Source: Erythroxylum novogranatense (Eukaryota > Streptophyta > Magnoliopsida > Malpighiales > Erythroxylaceae). Taken from it: a DNA stretch of 64,000 bases. The position numbers and the translations under genes were made by a program. The notes under the pieces are model-generated. The model was not told the DNA's origin, did not search any database, and worked only from the letters and a program-made list of their open reading frames with translations. Shown here one piece after another: positions 10,805 to 23,777 of the stretch (positions are counted from its first letter, which is position 1; the number at the start of each line of letters is the position of its first letter). The stretch is taken from NCBI GenBank assembly GCA_029891385.1, contig CM057224.1, positions 28,599,005-28,663,004 of the forward strand, read 5' to 3'.

Positions 10805-11820
10805 GTAATGATATTCGGTCTAGTCTGCAAGATTGCATACGCCAAACTACCAACTGCAAGCATATGGAATGTTACGCATGCGCTCAACCTCCTCTTGGGT
10901 TTTAGGTGCTTGTTCCTTTGAAATTTTGATTCCATGTCTAGTAGAGTAAACCCTCTTGGAATCTTGCATGGCGAACTTATCGAGCATATTCTCAATGTAG
11001 GTTAGTTGAGACAAAGCTATCTACTTGTTCTTTCGATCCCTTATAAGTTTGATCCCTAGAACATAGGTAGCCTCTCCCAAATCCTTCATCGAAAACTGCT
11101 CATTCAGCCATCCTTAACCGCAGATAACATTCCCACATCATTCCCGATGAGCGTAATGTCATCAACATACGTGATTAGGAAAGTAACCTTACCTTCTTGT
11201 ATTCTTTTATAAACACAAGGCTCATCTAGGTTTTGTATGAACCCATAGGTTTTGATAGCCTTATCAAACCTAATGTTCCAAGACCTAGATGCTTGCTTAA
11301 GTCCATAAATGGACCTTTGCAACTTGCAAACCTTATGCTTATTACCTGGCTTAATGAATCCCTCTAGTTGGGCCATATAAATGGTCTCCTCAAGATTCCC
11401 ATTAAGAAATGCGATCTTGACATCCATTTTCTATATTTCATAATCGAAATAGGCTGCTATGGCCAAAAGAATCCTGATGGACTTAAGCATGGCAACCGGA
11501 GAAAAAGTCTCCTCATAGTCTATACCCTCCTTTTGAGTTTAGCCTTTAGCTACCAATCTAGTTTTAAAGGTCTCTACCTTTCCATCCGATCCCCTTTTTC
11601 TTTTTGTAGATCCATTTACACCCTTTGGCCTTTAGACCTGGTGGTAGTTCTACAAGGACCCAGACTTCATTAGTATACATAGAATCTATTTCCGATTCCA
11701 TCGCCTTGAGCCATTTTCTTGCATCAACATCATTAATAGCCTGTGTATACGTAATGGGATCTATTTCTTCTTGGTCCGAGATGGCAATTAAGCCTTCTCC
11801 TAAACCCAGATACCTACCTG
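10805..11820 (-). pseudogene. Element A reverse transcriptase
   Basis: The best segment (11104-11427, 107 codons) starts MDVKIAFLNGNLEETIYM and contains CKLQRSIYGLKQASRSWN and the catalytic TYVDDITLIGNDVG. The YVDD box is intact. Upstream (11428-11820) the RT N-terminal half is present only in broken frames. Downstream (10801-10995) the RT end is also shifted. The equivalent region of element B is more open and supports the call. Confidence 0.85.
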
Positions 11821-11821
11821 G

Positions 11822-12894
11822 CTATCTCACAATCCTCCCACTACGTCTAGGCACACCTTGATGTTCAGGTTGCACTTCTGATTCAACTCTTGAATCCATT
11901 TCGACATCTTGTTCTGTCATATCCAAAAGAACTCTTGGTTTAGATGAAATAGCTAACTCCTTTAGTACTACTTCACTTCTTCCTTTGTGATTTTTCACAA
12001 ACTCTTCCTCTAAGAAGGTTGCATTTGTTGACACAAATACCTTCTTATCATGAGGAATGTAAAAATAGTACCGTCGAGTTCCCGTAGGATATCCTACAAA
12101 CAAACATACTTCTGAACTTGGTTCCATCTTTGTGGATTCAGGCTTTAGAACATGAGCTGGGCATCCCCAAGTCCTCAAATGCCTCAATGAAGCCACTCGG
12201 CCAGTCCACAAATCCCTAGGTGTTTTAGGCACCGATTTGGACGGAGCAAAGTTAAGAAGATATGTTGCCATTTGTATGACATATCCCTAGAACGATTCTG
12301 GAAGGCTAGCGTAGGACATCATTGATCTTACCATTTCTAATAGAGTTCTATTTCTCCTCTCTGCTACACCATTCTGTTGAGGTGTACGAGGAGCTGACAA
12401 ATTCGAAACAATTCCATTTTTAATTAAATATTGCTGGAACTCTCCAGATAAATGCTCACCACCTCGATCTGATCGAAACTGTTTTAATGGCTTGTCAAGT
12501 TGCTTCTCAGCTTCAGCTTTGAATTCTTTGAACTTTTCAAAAGATTCACTCTTTTATGCTTCAAATACAAATAGCCATGTCTTGAGTGATCATCTATAAA
12601 AATTATGAAATATTCATAACCTCCTCTAGCTTGTACATTCATGGGCCCACACACATCAGTATGTACCAGGTCCAATGTGGATTCAGATCTGTTTCCTTTA
12701 GAAAGAAATGAGGCTTTGGTCATTTTTCCTTCAATACAAGATTCACAGGTGGGTAATGGATCACTATCCAAGCCAATAAGGATCCCATCCTTTATTAGCC
12801 TGTCAAGTCTTTTCTGATTAATATGACCCTTTCTTAAGTGCCACAGATACTTTGAATTAATGTTAGAGATTTTGGATTGTCTTGGTTTTATCAA
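11822..12894 (-). pseudogene. Element A integrase
   Basis: The N-terminal HHCC zinc finger is seen at 12484-12894 (HLRKGHINQKRL, then CESCIEGKMTK), followed by LDLVHTDVCGPM with the first catalytic Asp and FIIFIDDHSRHGYLY. The second Asp lies in RSDRGGEH (about 12460-12470), before the frame is lost at 12272-12483. The C-terminal part (11822-12271) has YLLNFAPSKSVPKTPRDLW and ESTKMEPSSEVCLFVGYPTGTRRYYFY. It is non-functional because of the frame breaks. Confidence 0.88.
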
Positions 12895-13058
12895 TTATGT
12901 GGTGTTTAGTGAGCCTTTCATAGGTTCCATAAAAAAACAATCCCTATTTAGTTATCGCATCACAAATAAAATCCTTATTCTCATATATTGAAAGAACCTT
13001 TTCAAAATATAAAGAATAACTAGATTTTATTAGAAAAAAAAAACAGAAATCATGTTCC

Positions 13059-13236
13059 TTACAATCTTTGGCATGTAATAAACATCCTCCAAATATAACC
13101 TATGACCACTAGGAAGTCCAAGATAACTACTCCCACTGATTCTGCTGAAACATAGGAACCATCTGCTATCTTGACTTGAAACTGGCCTTTAGGTAGTCTT
13201 TTCCTTTGCTGGAACCCTTGCAAAGAATTACAAACA
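13059..13236 (-). pseudogene. Element A protease-integrase linker, downstream of the nested insertion
   Basis: The frame reads CNSLQGFQQRKRLPKGQF then VKIADGSYVSAESVGVV, the region just after the aspartic protease active site in this copia family. In element B the same sequence joins directly to DSGATNHV; here the two are separated by the 13242-18115 insertion. Confidence 0.85.
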
Positions 13237-13241
13237 TGGTT
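13237..13241. repeat. Left target-site duplication TGGTT of the nested Tekay-type LTR
   Basis: TGGTT here and at 18116-18120 bracket 13242-18115. Element B shows the undisrupted site (ACATGGTTAGTGG at about 53326), which contains a single TGGTT. Confidence 0.9.
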
Positions 13242-13812
13242 TGTTGGACCCACCCCCCACACCTGGGCTAGCATTTCCCACCCAGCGTGTGTTTGCAGGT
13301 TATACTGCGGCGAGTGTTTGCGGGTTATACCGCGGCATCCAACCTTAATCAGTATTGTCCTCTTTGGTCATGGGTGAGCCACGGCTCGAACCCATAACCT
13401 CAAGGTTTTATAGCTTCCACATGCTAGCCTCTTACCATTTGGCTAGTTGGTAGGCGCGGCATGTGAAGCTATAATTCGAGGTCACGGGTTCGAGCCGTGG
13501 CTCACCCACCACCAAAGAGGACAATATCGACAAGGTCGATACTGCAGATAACCCACAAACACTGGCCAAAGATAACCTCCAAACACACGCAGGTGGGAAA
13601 TACTAGCGATATAACATTAAAAGGCAGTATAACCTGCAAACACACGCTGGGTGGGAAATGCTAGCCCAGGTGTGGGGGGTGGGGTCCAACATTAAAAGGT
13701 GCCTTAATCAGTATTGTCCTCTTTGGTCATGGGTGAGCCACGGCTCGAACCCATGACCTCAAGGTTTTATAGCTTCCACATGCTCGCCTCTTACCATTTG
13801 GCTAAGTTTAAA
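13242..13812. repeat. Fold-back cluster of tRNA-derived SINE-like sequences
   Basis: Three related pieces are seen. Piece 1 (minus) has an A-box-like TAGCCAAATGG (reverse of 13435-13445) and a B box GGTTCGAGCC (reverse of 13383-13392). Piece 2 (plus) has the B box at 13487-13496. Piece 3 (minus, partial) has A- and B-like boxes at 13794-13804 and 13742-13751. Ends 13242-13308 and 13623-13690 are near-perfect inverted repeats of about 67 bp. Box order and a spacing of about 40 bases fit a tRNA-derived SINE; the family name is unknown to me. Confidence 0.65.
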
Positions 13813-16800
13813 TGTTGGGACCCGATCCGGGAATCGAATCCCAACCGAAAAGCGGAACGAAAAGAAGGAAAATCGAAAAGCGAGAAATCGCTAATCGAAA
13901 TACAAATCGCATCATCGGAGCGAAACGAATACTCGAAAAAATTGTGCATCAGAATTACGAATAACAAAGTGGAGAAACTCGAAAAGCAGAATTCCGAATC
14001 GAATGCGAATCGAAATAATCAAACTGAAACAAACACTGACATCCGTTTCAAACATGAAGCCTAGCAAACTCATCACGTTGGAAACCTTACGACATTTCAA
14101 ATCCGGTATAAATTTTTTTTCCTCTTATTCATTCCTTTTCTCTTTAATCAATCTCATTCAAATCATAACAATTCCATACAATTCCCTTTTTGGAAATTCA
14201 TCCTCACCAATTTCAATTCACTTAATTCATCTTAATCATTTCTTATACAATCATATAAATCCTCAAACTCATTTCTTTAAACCTATTTTACCGAAATTTC
14301 GACAGCATAACGGTTGTATTTTGACAGCCCAAAAATTTAAAAACCAAAGAAACGCACTTCTAATACACATAATCCAATAGCACAAGGCAACAGCAGACCT
14401 CCCGTACGGCATCCAAACACCAGCAGAAACACAATGTTAGTTCTAAACACTTCATCATTCCAATCCATAATACATCTCAACTCAAATTTACGCACAAAAT
14501 CTATTCCACAATCATACATAACTCATAACTAAAATACATCATAAATTTACATGATGACTTTTCAAGCCATAAACAAAAGCAATACATAATCCAAAAACCT
14601 TTTTTCATAACTTCAAAACTAAATTCCAACATTACACATAAAACAAAGCATACAAAAACTATCGGGTTGACATCATACTCGTCTTCCATCCGATCTCCTG
14701 CGTGAAAACCTGGAGATGGGGATGAAAGGGGTGAGCTTCGGGCTTCGTGGATAATATATTTATAAAGCGAACAATAAGCGGAAAAATCTTTTATTTTTCA
14801 AACTTTTCCCATTTAAGAATTTATCCAAAAACTCATTTTCAAACTTTTCAATTTCATCAACACTTTCTCAGATTTTTCTCAAAATTTTCATTTGTTTCAA
14901 AACATTTATATCCATTTAGAATTTCATGCTTGAAAATTTACTTTCTCGCTCCTCAAAATCTCAAACCTTTTCAAAACATGCACGATCTAAAACATGAATG
15001 CATCACATCATAGTGTATCACATCATAATCAAATTAAAACACATAACACATCGTAATTGGTTTGGTTCGGTCTAACAGACGTCTCGCACATTTCCAAGAT
15101 ACGGTTCATGCGGCAGTGAATGAGGGGAGTCCGAGATCGGAACTCCTATGCCACTAGCGGGCAGTTGGGAGAAGGCTTAAATAGGTAGAGACAGCGCTGA
15201 CTCACAAAAGGACCTGACCAAACCCATTTAACACATAACGAAAACGGAATTCAGATTGCCCGAAGGCACTTTTCGAAAATCTTGATTTTTTTACCTTTTT
15301 CAACTCATATCATCATATTGTGTCATAGATGACACAAGCATATATCCACATAATTGCACATAATCAATCTAATGCAATTCACGTAAATCACATATGCATC
15401 ACAATATATGCACTAATTCTTTAAATCATTTAAATCATAAATCACATAATTTGAAAACCATGAAATTCATAAGTCTTGTATTTTCTAAAACTCATTTTAC
15501 TCCTTTGAAATCATAATTTCAAACATTTACATCCTTTTCAAACATTTTATCCATAATAATTTATCAAAATCAAATTTTGCTTTCTTTAATTTTCAAAATT
15601 CACATTTAGCTTATAATTCAATAAATAAATATACTACCCACCTCATATCCATGCTAGCATGTTGTCCAATGCTTCAATTTGACCTTTTCTCCTTTCTTCC
15701 TTCCAATTGAAAATTCCTAAATCAATTTCATCAAAATTTAATCTCATAAATAACTTAATCCTTCAATTTGATGCATAAGTCATCAATTCTTACTAATTCC
15801 AAGATAGTTACATCACTAATTCCAAAAACCCCCAAATTACAAATTGAACCTAAATCAATCCAATCAAATTCAATATCATAATTAACTTAATTTCTCAAAT
15901 TGAACTTAGGAAATATCAATTCCTCTCATATTCAAGCTATTTCAACCTAAACCAATTTGCACAAATTCAATATCATAAAACATAATTTCTTCAAAATTGA
16001 TTCCATATTTCATCAATTCATGCTATTATTGATAATTCTACACCATTAATTCACAAAATTTGGGAAAATCTCCAAATTTCAAATTAAGCCTAAACCCCCA
16101 ATTTATAATTTTTCAAATTAAACTTCACCTAAAACATAAACATTAAAATTGACTTAGGATATCTTAAATTCATCACTAATTCAAGCAATCTAAAGCAACA
16201 ATTTCAAAAACCCCCAAATTTTACTATTCATCATCTTCTTCACTAAGCTTTCTCTCTCTAGAATCTTCCATAACCAAAATTAAACATAACCATAGTCTAA
16301 TCTCTTCAAATAATCATAGATAAGCTAAATTCATAACCATTCCAAGCTTAATCAACCATCAAACAAATCAAAAACTCAAAACTCAAGCTTTCTCTCTCTT
16401 ACCTTCTCTCTCTAATTTCGGATTTCACCATGTTGCAAGCTTCCATGTTCTTCTTCCTCCTCTTTGCTCTTAGAAACCACGAAAATCTCTAAGAAAACCC
16501 ATAAAATCCCCTTCCTTCTTCTTCTTCTCTCCATTGCCGTAAGCTTCTTCTTCTTTCCCCTCTCTTCTTCTTTTTCTTCTATTTTCTTCTCTTCTTTTCT
16601 ACTTATTTCTTAAGTTGCAGATGTAAAAACGACAATCCCTTATGTTTTCTACCATGTCATTAAAATGGAGGGTAAATGACCATTTTGCCCTCACTTGTTG
16701 GCCTAATTCCAAAATTGCCCCTGCAGGAATTTGAAAAACTGATACATTGCGACCTGATTTCAAGCATCTAAACGAAATAATTTGGACAAACTTTCTTCTT

Positions 16801-18115
16801 AAAAATTGTTCCTCTAGATCATACGAATCCAACGCCACCGACGGCGCTCAATTCGGATCTAAAACGAAGAAGTTATAGCCAAAATACTATTAGACCTTCA
16901 CAAAATCCGAGACTGAACATTACGCGAATTTAATTCCAAAAATTAACAATCTTAGGGATGAAATTAAATTTCGATCCCTTCACAAGAGTTGTAGCCCTAT
17001 GTCTTAACTTTATTTTTCCTCAAGAATCACCTCAATCGGAGTTGTATAACTCCCAAAAATCGCAAAGTACTGAACCATGTTCAGAAAATTATCCAACTTA
17101 TAACCTATAACCCATTTCTTACTTTGGTTCAATCAATCTCTTTCCATTTAATTTCCTAAAAATCATAATTCTTCATAAAAATGAACGTAATTGTCTTAAA
17201 AATCCAACGCTTCAAGAATCAAATCAATCGGATGTCGGACGAAGGATGTATAAGCAAAAGATTACAAAAGGGTCGAAGTTCAAACCAAGTTACAAAACTT
17301 CAAATACATACTTATGCCTGAATTTTCCAAAGATCATATCTCCTAGCCCCGATATTGAAAAATTACATACTTTATGGCGTTGGAAAGATTGAAATACAAG
17401 CTCCAACTTTCATTAAGACCACTTATTCCAATTCAGATTAAATCCATACGACGAGTGGCCTCGAAGTATAGCACATGCAAATATACACTTAGGTCATTTA
17501 TACAAAACAAAGTTAGATCACTTAACTTTGGAAAATCATAACTCTCAATCCCGACATCGAAAAATAGCAAACTCTATGGCCACAGAAAACTCTCAACAAA
17601 CACTACAAATTTCATGTAGATCATTTTCTCAAATTTTGCCTAGATCAAAAGTCAATTGTCAACCCCAAAAGTCAAACTTCAAACAAATTTCATACTTAAC
17701 TTTGACTGATCATAACTTCCACTCCCGATATCGAAAAATATCAAACTTTATGTCTACGAAAAGCTCTTAATATAAACTACAAGTTTCCAGAAGATCGTTT
17801 TCTCAAATTTTGACTCAAATAAAAAGTCAACTCTCAAGTCAACCATTTAATCACTATTTATCCCCAAAGTCAAACTTTCTAAATTCTTCAAATTTTCACA
17901 CTTTTTTTTTCTTTTCAATTCTTGCTATTTAACTTCATTTCAATCAACTCATCCACTTTCTTCTCATAATCTATACAAGTTCACTCAAATATCAAAGTCC
18001 TCAAAATTTATACTTTCATCAAATTTCCTTAAACTCAACATTTTCTCACCAATTTCTTTCTCACTTAAATTCATTTTAATATTTCTAATTTTCATCAAAA
18101 GTTCGGGGTCCAACA
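13813..18115 (-). mobile_element. Solo LTR of a Tekay-type gypsy family, nested in element A protease
   Basis: On the minus strand it starts TGTTGGACCCCGAAC at 18115 and ends CGGATCGGGTCCCAACA at 13813, matching both ends of the array LTRs at 38348-52505. Internal shared blocks include the GCCCGCT block near 15160 and the pyrimidine-rich block ending CTCCAG at 14710. There is no internal region, PBS or coding sequence, so it is a solo LTR (about 4.3 kb) left by LTR-LTR recombination. It is diverged from the array LTRs, so a different subfamily or an older copy. Open frames within it are not genes. Confidence 0.85.
14710..16402 (-). other. Putative intron within the solo LTR
   Basis: A donor-like AAG/GTAAG is read at 16402 and an acceptor-like CCCCATCTCCAG/G ends at 14710 on the minus strand, with a pyrimidine-rich run before it. 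Equivalent sites occur at the same relative places in the array LTRs (for example 40814 and 41895). Splicing is inferred only from site conservation. Confidence 0.35.
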
Positions 18116-18120
18116 TGGTT
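18116..18120. repeat. Right target-site duplication TGGTT of the nested Tekay-type LTR
   Basis: Directly follows the GGGGTCCAACA end of the solo LTR at 18115 and matches 13237-13241. Element A's protease sequence resumes from here. Confidence 0.9.
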
Positions 18121-19019
18121 AGTGGCTCCTGAATCTAATATCCAAGAAGTAGATAAATCTGCCACTTTTTTAGTTCCTAACAAACTTAGGAAGTCCATAC
18201 CTTGTTTGCTTTTGAGGGACTCCAGGTAGACTGAAAGGTTTCTTTTCCAGTGGCCCATCTCACCACAGTGGAAACACTTTTCATTGATGTTCTCTTCGGC
18301 CTTCTTTTTCATTTATTTGGCCTTGACCCTTGTTTGGGCCTTCTTTTTAATTGGACCCTTCTTCTTTTCCTTGCCCTTACCCTTGGGCTTAAAAGAAGAA
18401 GCTACATTAGCTTCTGGCCCATGAGCCTTAATATTCAATATCTCCTCCGTACTCTGGAGGGTATTCATCAACTCACTCAAGGTGTAATCCTTGCTGTTGA
18501 GTTTATAGTCCAACTTAAACTGCTGAAAAGAAGAGTTTAAGCTATTGTTGATCATAATCATCTGCGTGTCCGCATCCATATACGCCCCAAGCATCTCAGC
18601 CTCAGTGACCGCAGGGATTACCTTCATCATGCAATCCCGCACCGGTTCACCAGGTTTCTATCTGAGATTATGAAAGGTTTGGATAGCTTTCACTCTTGCA
18701 AACCTATTCCTCACACCAAACATCTTATGTAGGTGATGGACCATTGCACTAGTAGTTTTCATACAAGCAATTTGCTTTTGCTGCCGCTGACAGAAGCCAG
18801 AATATAACACTTAGTAGTCTTGTTAGCATTCTGCCAATGCTCATGTTGTTGGACTTACTCAAGAGTTGAATCTCCACTTGGAGGTGTAGGCTCATTTTCA
18901 GTTAACACCCATGAAATACGTTCATATTGAATAACAATGTCAAGGATACGTCTCCATTCATTAAAATTGCCTCAGTTTTGCAATTTGTTATTAGTCAAGA
19001 GCAGGGTGAGGGGATTCAT
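18116..19019 (-). pseudogene. Element A gag and start of protease
   Basis: The likely start is ATG at 19019 (MNPLTLLLTNNKLQ), followed by FNEWRRILDIVIQYERISWVLTENEPTPP with two in-frame stops. It continues through CYILAS and TLSELMNTLQSTEEIL (copia gag, UBN2 type) in shifted frames. The Lys-rich nucleocapsid has CFHCGEMGHWKRNL, in which the last Cys of the CCHC knuckle is Leu. The end, SWILDSGATNHV, is the aspartic protease active site (DSG at 18127-18135), cut a few codons later by the nested solo LTR. The trans-insertion partner is at 13059-13236. Confidence 0.85.
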
Positions 19020-20508
19020 TTTGTGGTTGATTATGTTTGAAAATATAAATTATTAAAACATAAGCATACTAGTCAACAATTTATGGAAATTTGTATAAAA
19101 TAATGATGCATGTATGCATGATGATAGATTTAACAAAACTTAAAAAATTAAAACATTATACTACGGTTATTTTTCTTATCTATAACAAACTAAGTGACGG
19201 TGGGCCATCTTATCCATTAAAAGAAAAACGGGGACCCTCCCACTCAAAAACTACCAAGCATCTCATGCTCAATTTTTTAAGAAGCGTCTTAATTTGGTCC
19301 ATACTTTTACCAACAGAGCTACGGTGGGCAGTTTATTGATAAAAAATGTTGAGTGTTTAACCATTTGATTCATTCACTAAAGATACCTACAAACCATGCC
19401 TCGGTAGGAGGTCACATTTGCTATCATTAAGTGGACTTATCCTTAAAGAGACCCAAACCTTGCAAGATCTAGGATCCATGCCCTCTGATGGGGAGTAACA
19501 CTTCACCACATGCAAACGGGCCATCATTTGGAGACCGTGGACTTTCACAGGAGCATCCTCTCCCACTCAATCTTTCTGGGCTTTAAGTTTTAAATACCAT
19601 CTTGTCTAGATGCAATTTATTATCCATCCTATATTGTTTCATTATATATCTCATACATAATGAATGCATGGCAAAGCCTAGGGTTGGCAATTTTCTAAAT
19701 GACATGCAATCACATAATATCACATATTATAAGCATTCATTTCTCCATTCATCACATGAACTAATAAAGCCACTTTTGATTGTCCATCCTAGAAAAATTA
19801 AATAATTACAAGCCTTTTAGGCCCAAAGTATTCTTCTTGGACTTGGATCTTCCGCTTCGAACTCTTCATAAATTTAATCCGGCCCATTCGGTAAACAAAA
19901 TGTAATGGCATATATGAAAATTGAATTTTGTCACTTTGAAAAATAAAATTCCAGCACCAGATTTTTAGAAAACCAAATCTTTGTTTTGACAAAAAATTCC
20001 AGCACTAGTTTTCATTAAAATCGAAGCTCATTTCATGAAAATAAAAAACCAGCACTTAGTATTTTAGTAAAACTGAAATTTGTTTCTTTGAAACAAAAAT
20101 CCAGCACTTGTTTGTACAATAAAAACCGAAAAGTGATCCATTGAAACAAAATTCCAGCAACTCTGTTTTCACAAAACTTATGCCAATACACAAAAGGATA
20201 CACCAAAAAGTTTTACCTTTCCATTTCTTCAATCCATGGATGCTCCATCTTCATCATTACATCAATTTGTACATTACAAAATCAAAGAAAATAGAAAAAA
20301 GAAACCAAGGAGGAAACATGGTGATGATAGGTCACCCTCTTTGTTACAACCAATAAATCTTACAAGGTAAATTTAACTTCTATGGACAACCAAAAGAGCA
20401 AACATACACTATGTATATTTCTATCACATAAAAATATGCAGCATACACAAAAAGATTGCCAACCCATGCATCCAATATATAGGAACCGAAATCATGCATT
20501 AGAAACTA
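19020..20508 (-). other. Element A untranslated leader
   Basis: This is about 1.5 kb between the primer-binding site and the gag ATG, with no convincing gene. It contains repeated phrases with CCAGCAC near 19950-20160 (AAAATTCCAGCAC-like, at least five times), also seen in element C at 24080-24260. The leader of B, cut at 54545, matches its gag-proximal part. Confidence 0.75.
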
Positions 20509-20520
20509 GCTTTGATACCA
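20509..20520 (-). promoter_or_regulatory. Primer-binding site of element A (tRNA-Met type)
   Basis: The minus strand reads TGGTATCAAAGC, complementary to the 3' end of initiator tRNA-Met with one change from the common TGGTATCAGAGC. It lies two bases inside the LTR end at 20523. Confidence 0.88.
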
Positions 20521-20522
20521 AT

Positions 20523-22618
20523 TGTTGGATCGGAAAAAGAAAACATGCTTTGTTTGAAAAAACGGTAGATTTCAAAACTTTTAAGAAATCATTACTTGCA
20601 ACGGAAGCAACAAATCCAAATCAACATGCCAATTCATACATGATATGGTATAAGGATAATAAAATATAAACAAGATCAGGAGTATTACCGACTCCTTCGC
20701 TACAGTTTTTAATCCTCGTTGTGCTATCTTCTCCTTCTTCATGTATCCAAATCCTTTGCCTTTGACTCTTTTCCTTTAGCAATCTACTTTCTCCTTGTTG
20801 TAGTATCCTCAACCAATTAGATTTACCACCTGTTCTTCAAGGACAATTAGGTTAACAAAATCCTTTGGTGGGAAAGGAGAAGAAATGTTTGGAGGAGATT
20901 TTCTTAGAAGAAGAAGAAGCAAAATTGAAACTCTTTCAATTGGTATTTTCGATTCTCTCTTTCATTAAAGGAGAGAAGGTGTATAGAACATGCAAGAACT
21001 CTTTCTTGCCTACCAAATTCGTATATGCATGGATGGAAGGAGAGAGGGGCATCAAATGCATCACTTCTTTCATTTATCACTAATAAAATAGGCAATAATT
21101 GAGATTATCTTCATTTATCTTTATGATTGCTATTTGAAAAGACCATAACCTAAAATTCAATGCCCAATTTCGGTTTTTCCAAGAAGAAAAAAGGAAGATG
21201 GTCCATCTAATGTACATCTTTCATCTTTAATCTAATGAATGCAAATAGGTTACAAGCCAACATTAAAAGACAACCATTAAACCATTTAATGGTAAGTTCA
21301 TAACTCCATTTAATGATGATTAACCATAATAAAGACCATTTTTATTTAGCATTTTCAATGTCAAATGTGTGGTTACACATTTAACCTAGGAATAACCGAA
21401 ATTGCTATCTTCTTCTTAAAAAACTTGTTTTAATATAATTAATCTAATTAATTACATTAAACCAAAAACCAAGCCCATTACTAAATGTACATTTGGGCTT
21501 CTTTAATTAGACCAAGCCCAAGATTCAATTATATGCTTCTAATTAACCTGTAATTATATTTCTTACTTAGCTTTATAAGCTTCCTTAAAGCCAAGTGGAG
21601 AATCTCATTGGACTTTGATAATTCAAGCTACAATAAGGCCAGAATTAATTCAATCTCATTGGAATTAATTCTAGCTTATTAGCTAAATGTCATTCCACTA
21701 AAAACAATTAGTTGAACTCTTGAATTATTAAATATTATGAGAATATGTCCAATTGCAAACCCTATTTAGAACCTTATTATAGCCATCCGCACAACAAAGG
21801 GTAAAATTACCGTTTTGCCCTTATGTTGGTTTTTCCTTCTAGATCTCTCATTTTACTTTATATGGTGATTAACACATAAGATCTCATCTCAGTGTTAAGA
21901 CTTGATGGATAGCTAGTCCATCAAACTATTGGCGCTAGTTTAATCACTAAATCTCCTTAAAACATCTAGAAGAGATGATAACACTATAAACTCTTTATTT
22001 GAGTGAATGTTCCCTAATACATGTTTCAATTAATAATTCCAACATGTAGACACTGAATTAATACTCTATAAAAATCCATTCCAATCATATCAAGAATTAT
22101 AATGAAACATATATGAGTTCACCACTCATCAAGATTATGGTTCATAATAAGTGAATGCTTAAGTTGTATGTTTTAAGATTAAAATAACGGCCCACTTTAT
22201 TCTTGAAAACATACTTGATTCCAGATTCATTTAATAGTGCCATTATCGATAGTCAACAACTATCATCATATGAAACTCATCATTCCCTTAAAGTAAACTC
22301 CTTTACTTATATGGAGATAAATCGCAACACTACAGTCTAAACCATAATCAAGCGACCAACTTGATTATTCAACTTTGAATCAATTAATTCAGATTCTAAT
22401 AATATACATATTTCCCATACATCTTTATGTATATATATATTACTTACAAAAGAATCTTGGTACCTTATGACCAGATATATAATTCTCATATAGATAAAAC
22501 CAAACTCTTTTGTTTTATTAATAATAAATATTTTCGTTACAAAACTGTAACTGAAGAAGATAAAGTTACATGTATATACACTTGCTTTCCAGGGCACTAT
22601 ATTTACACAACTCCAACA
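20523..22618 (-). repeat. 5' LTR of element A
   Basis: 2096 bp, same ends as 8085-10179 and flanked on the outside by the duplication GGCGA. It contains no genes. Long blocks are shared with the B LTR (34011-36104) and, with much more divergence, the C LTR (24628-26750). Confidence 0.92.
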
Positions 22619-23777
22619 GGCGAAACACGAAGAATCTAAGCTAAACTTTCTGGAAAAGTTTGTCGCAGCAAAGGATCCAAAATATACGCAAAATCTTTTG
22701 ATAAAAGTATACCGCGGCGAACTTTTCTGTCGTCGCGGAGAAAACGTCGAAAACCCAAATATATTTGGAAAAATCTCTCACTGTTTTGACCCAACCCATC
22801 TACCCAAAGTTTAAAAACCTGCCAAATTAGGTTATGAAAAAAAGATTCTTGACAGAAGAGCCGACACCTACATCACACATACACTTCTCATCTCTCTCAC
22901 TCTCAACCTTCATCCATCAACCATTTTTACTTTTCATCGTCACTCTCACCATTTGTTGCTGCTGCTATAGATGCTATCAGTGTGTCTGCAGTTGTGAGTG
23001 CTCCCGGAGTGATATTTGGCTAAGCACCATTTCCTCTTGAAGATGTAGTGATGGCTTGAGTTCAATGGGCTTCAAAGGGGAGTAGTTCATTTATGTTTGA
23101 CTACATTGTTATGAACTCTTGAGTTAGGATTTATGCTTTGTAGTTAGATTTTTTTTTATTATAGTTTAATCAAGTATTGTGTTATGGATTGGTTAATGTA
23201 GAACCTTGAGCTTTAATATATGAAGTTTCATATATGTCTTTTTGGTGATTGTGTTAATTCTCTTTTATCTGCCTAGTTGTGTTTAATATTGAGATGATGC
23301 TAGATCCCAAATTGACCAATTGCATTAACTTAACCATTGCACACATGAAGATGCATTCAACAAGGTTTTAAGAAACGAAGTTCATTGATTAAAACCTTGG
23401 AATTAAAGAGTTCTTTAAGGTTTATCATTTAAAAATTTAGTGATTTTCACTCCCATCAAGATTTGTTTTGAACTATGATAGCCAAAGCTTGTTTTCAAGA
23501 GAATTTTATCATATTTGATCATTGTTTGAGTTTTCACTTTTCATTTCCCAAAAATCCAAAAATACGTTCTTATATACTCTTCTTTCATTTAGTTCAATTT
23601 CCTTAGTTTTATCAAAACAATCCAAAACCCCACTCTTAACTAATTCAGTTTGCATTTCATAACAATTAGGCTAGCTTAGATCCTACCCGAGGTTGCACTC
23701 TATATTGCAATCCTTGGAATTAAAATTTTTGATTCAGTCTCCAAGGGAGTAACCCAAAGACTAAGCCACGACCCGAT
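22619..23777. repeat. Dispersed repeat H1, right part
   Basis: Continues H1 after element A; the first 5 bases are the GGCGA duplication. It aligns with 27312-28282 (H2): CTAAACTTTC, GGAAAAATC, CCAAATTAGGTTA, TGGCTTGAGTTCAATGGGCTT and GGCTAGCTTAG occur in order in both. The stretch at 23680-23777 extends beyond the point where H2 is cut by element D. A 68-codon open frame at 22834-23040 is low-complexity (Ser/Cys rich) and not conserved in H2, so it is not called a gene. Confidence 0.75.

Larger units (their letters stand above)
8085..22618 (-). mobile_element. Element A: complete Ty1/copia insertion with 2.1-kb LTRs, carrying a nested solo LTR
   Basis: Matching LTRs (8085-10179 and 20523-22618) start TGTTGGAT and end CCAACA on the plus strand. 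They are flanked by the perfect duplication GGCGA. Minus-strand order is gag, protease, integrase, RT, RNase H, which is the copia order. PBS and PPT lie next to the correct LTRs. Without the nested block at 13242-18115 the element would be about 9.65 kb. All genes are broken by stops and indels. The sequence resembles the Tork/TAR/Angela group of copia; I do not assign the lineage firmly. Confidence 0.93.

Noticed and set aside
13380..13500. Possible tRNA gene from B-box GGTTCGAGCC
   Set aside because: No acceptor stem or cloverleaf could be paired; repeated and inverted copies fit a SINE.
22834..23040. Cys-rich small protein candidate in H1
   Set aside because: The equivalent region of H2 does not keep the frame; no recognisable domain and no gene context.
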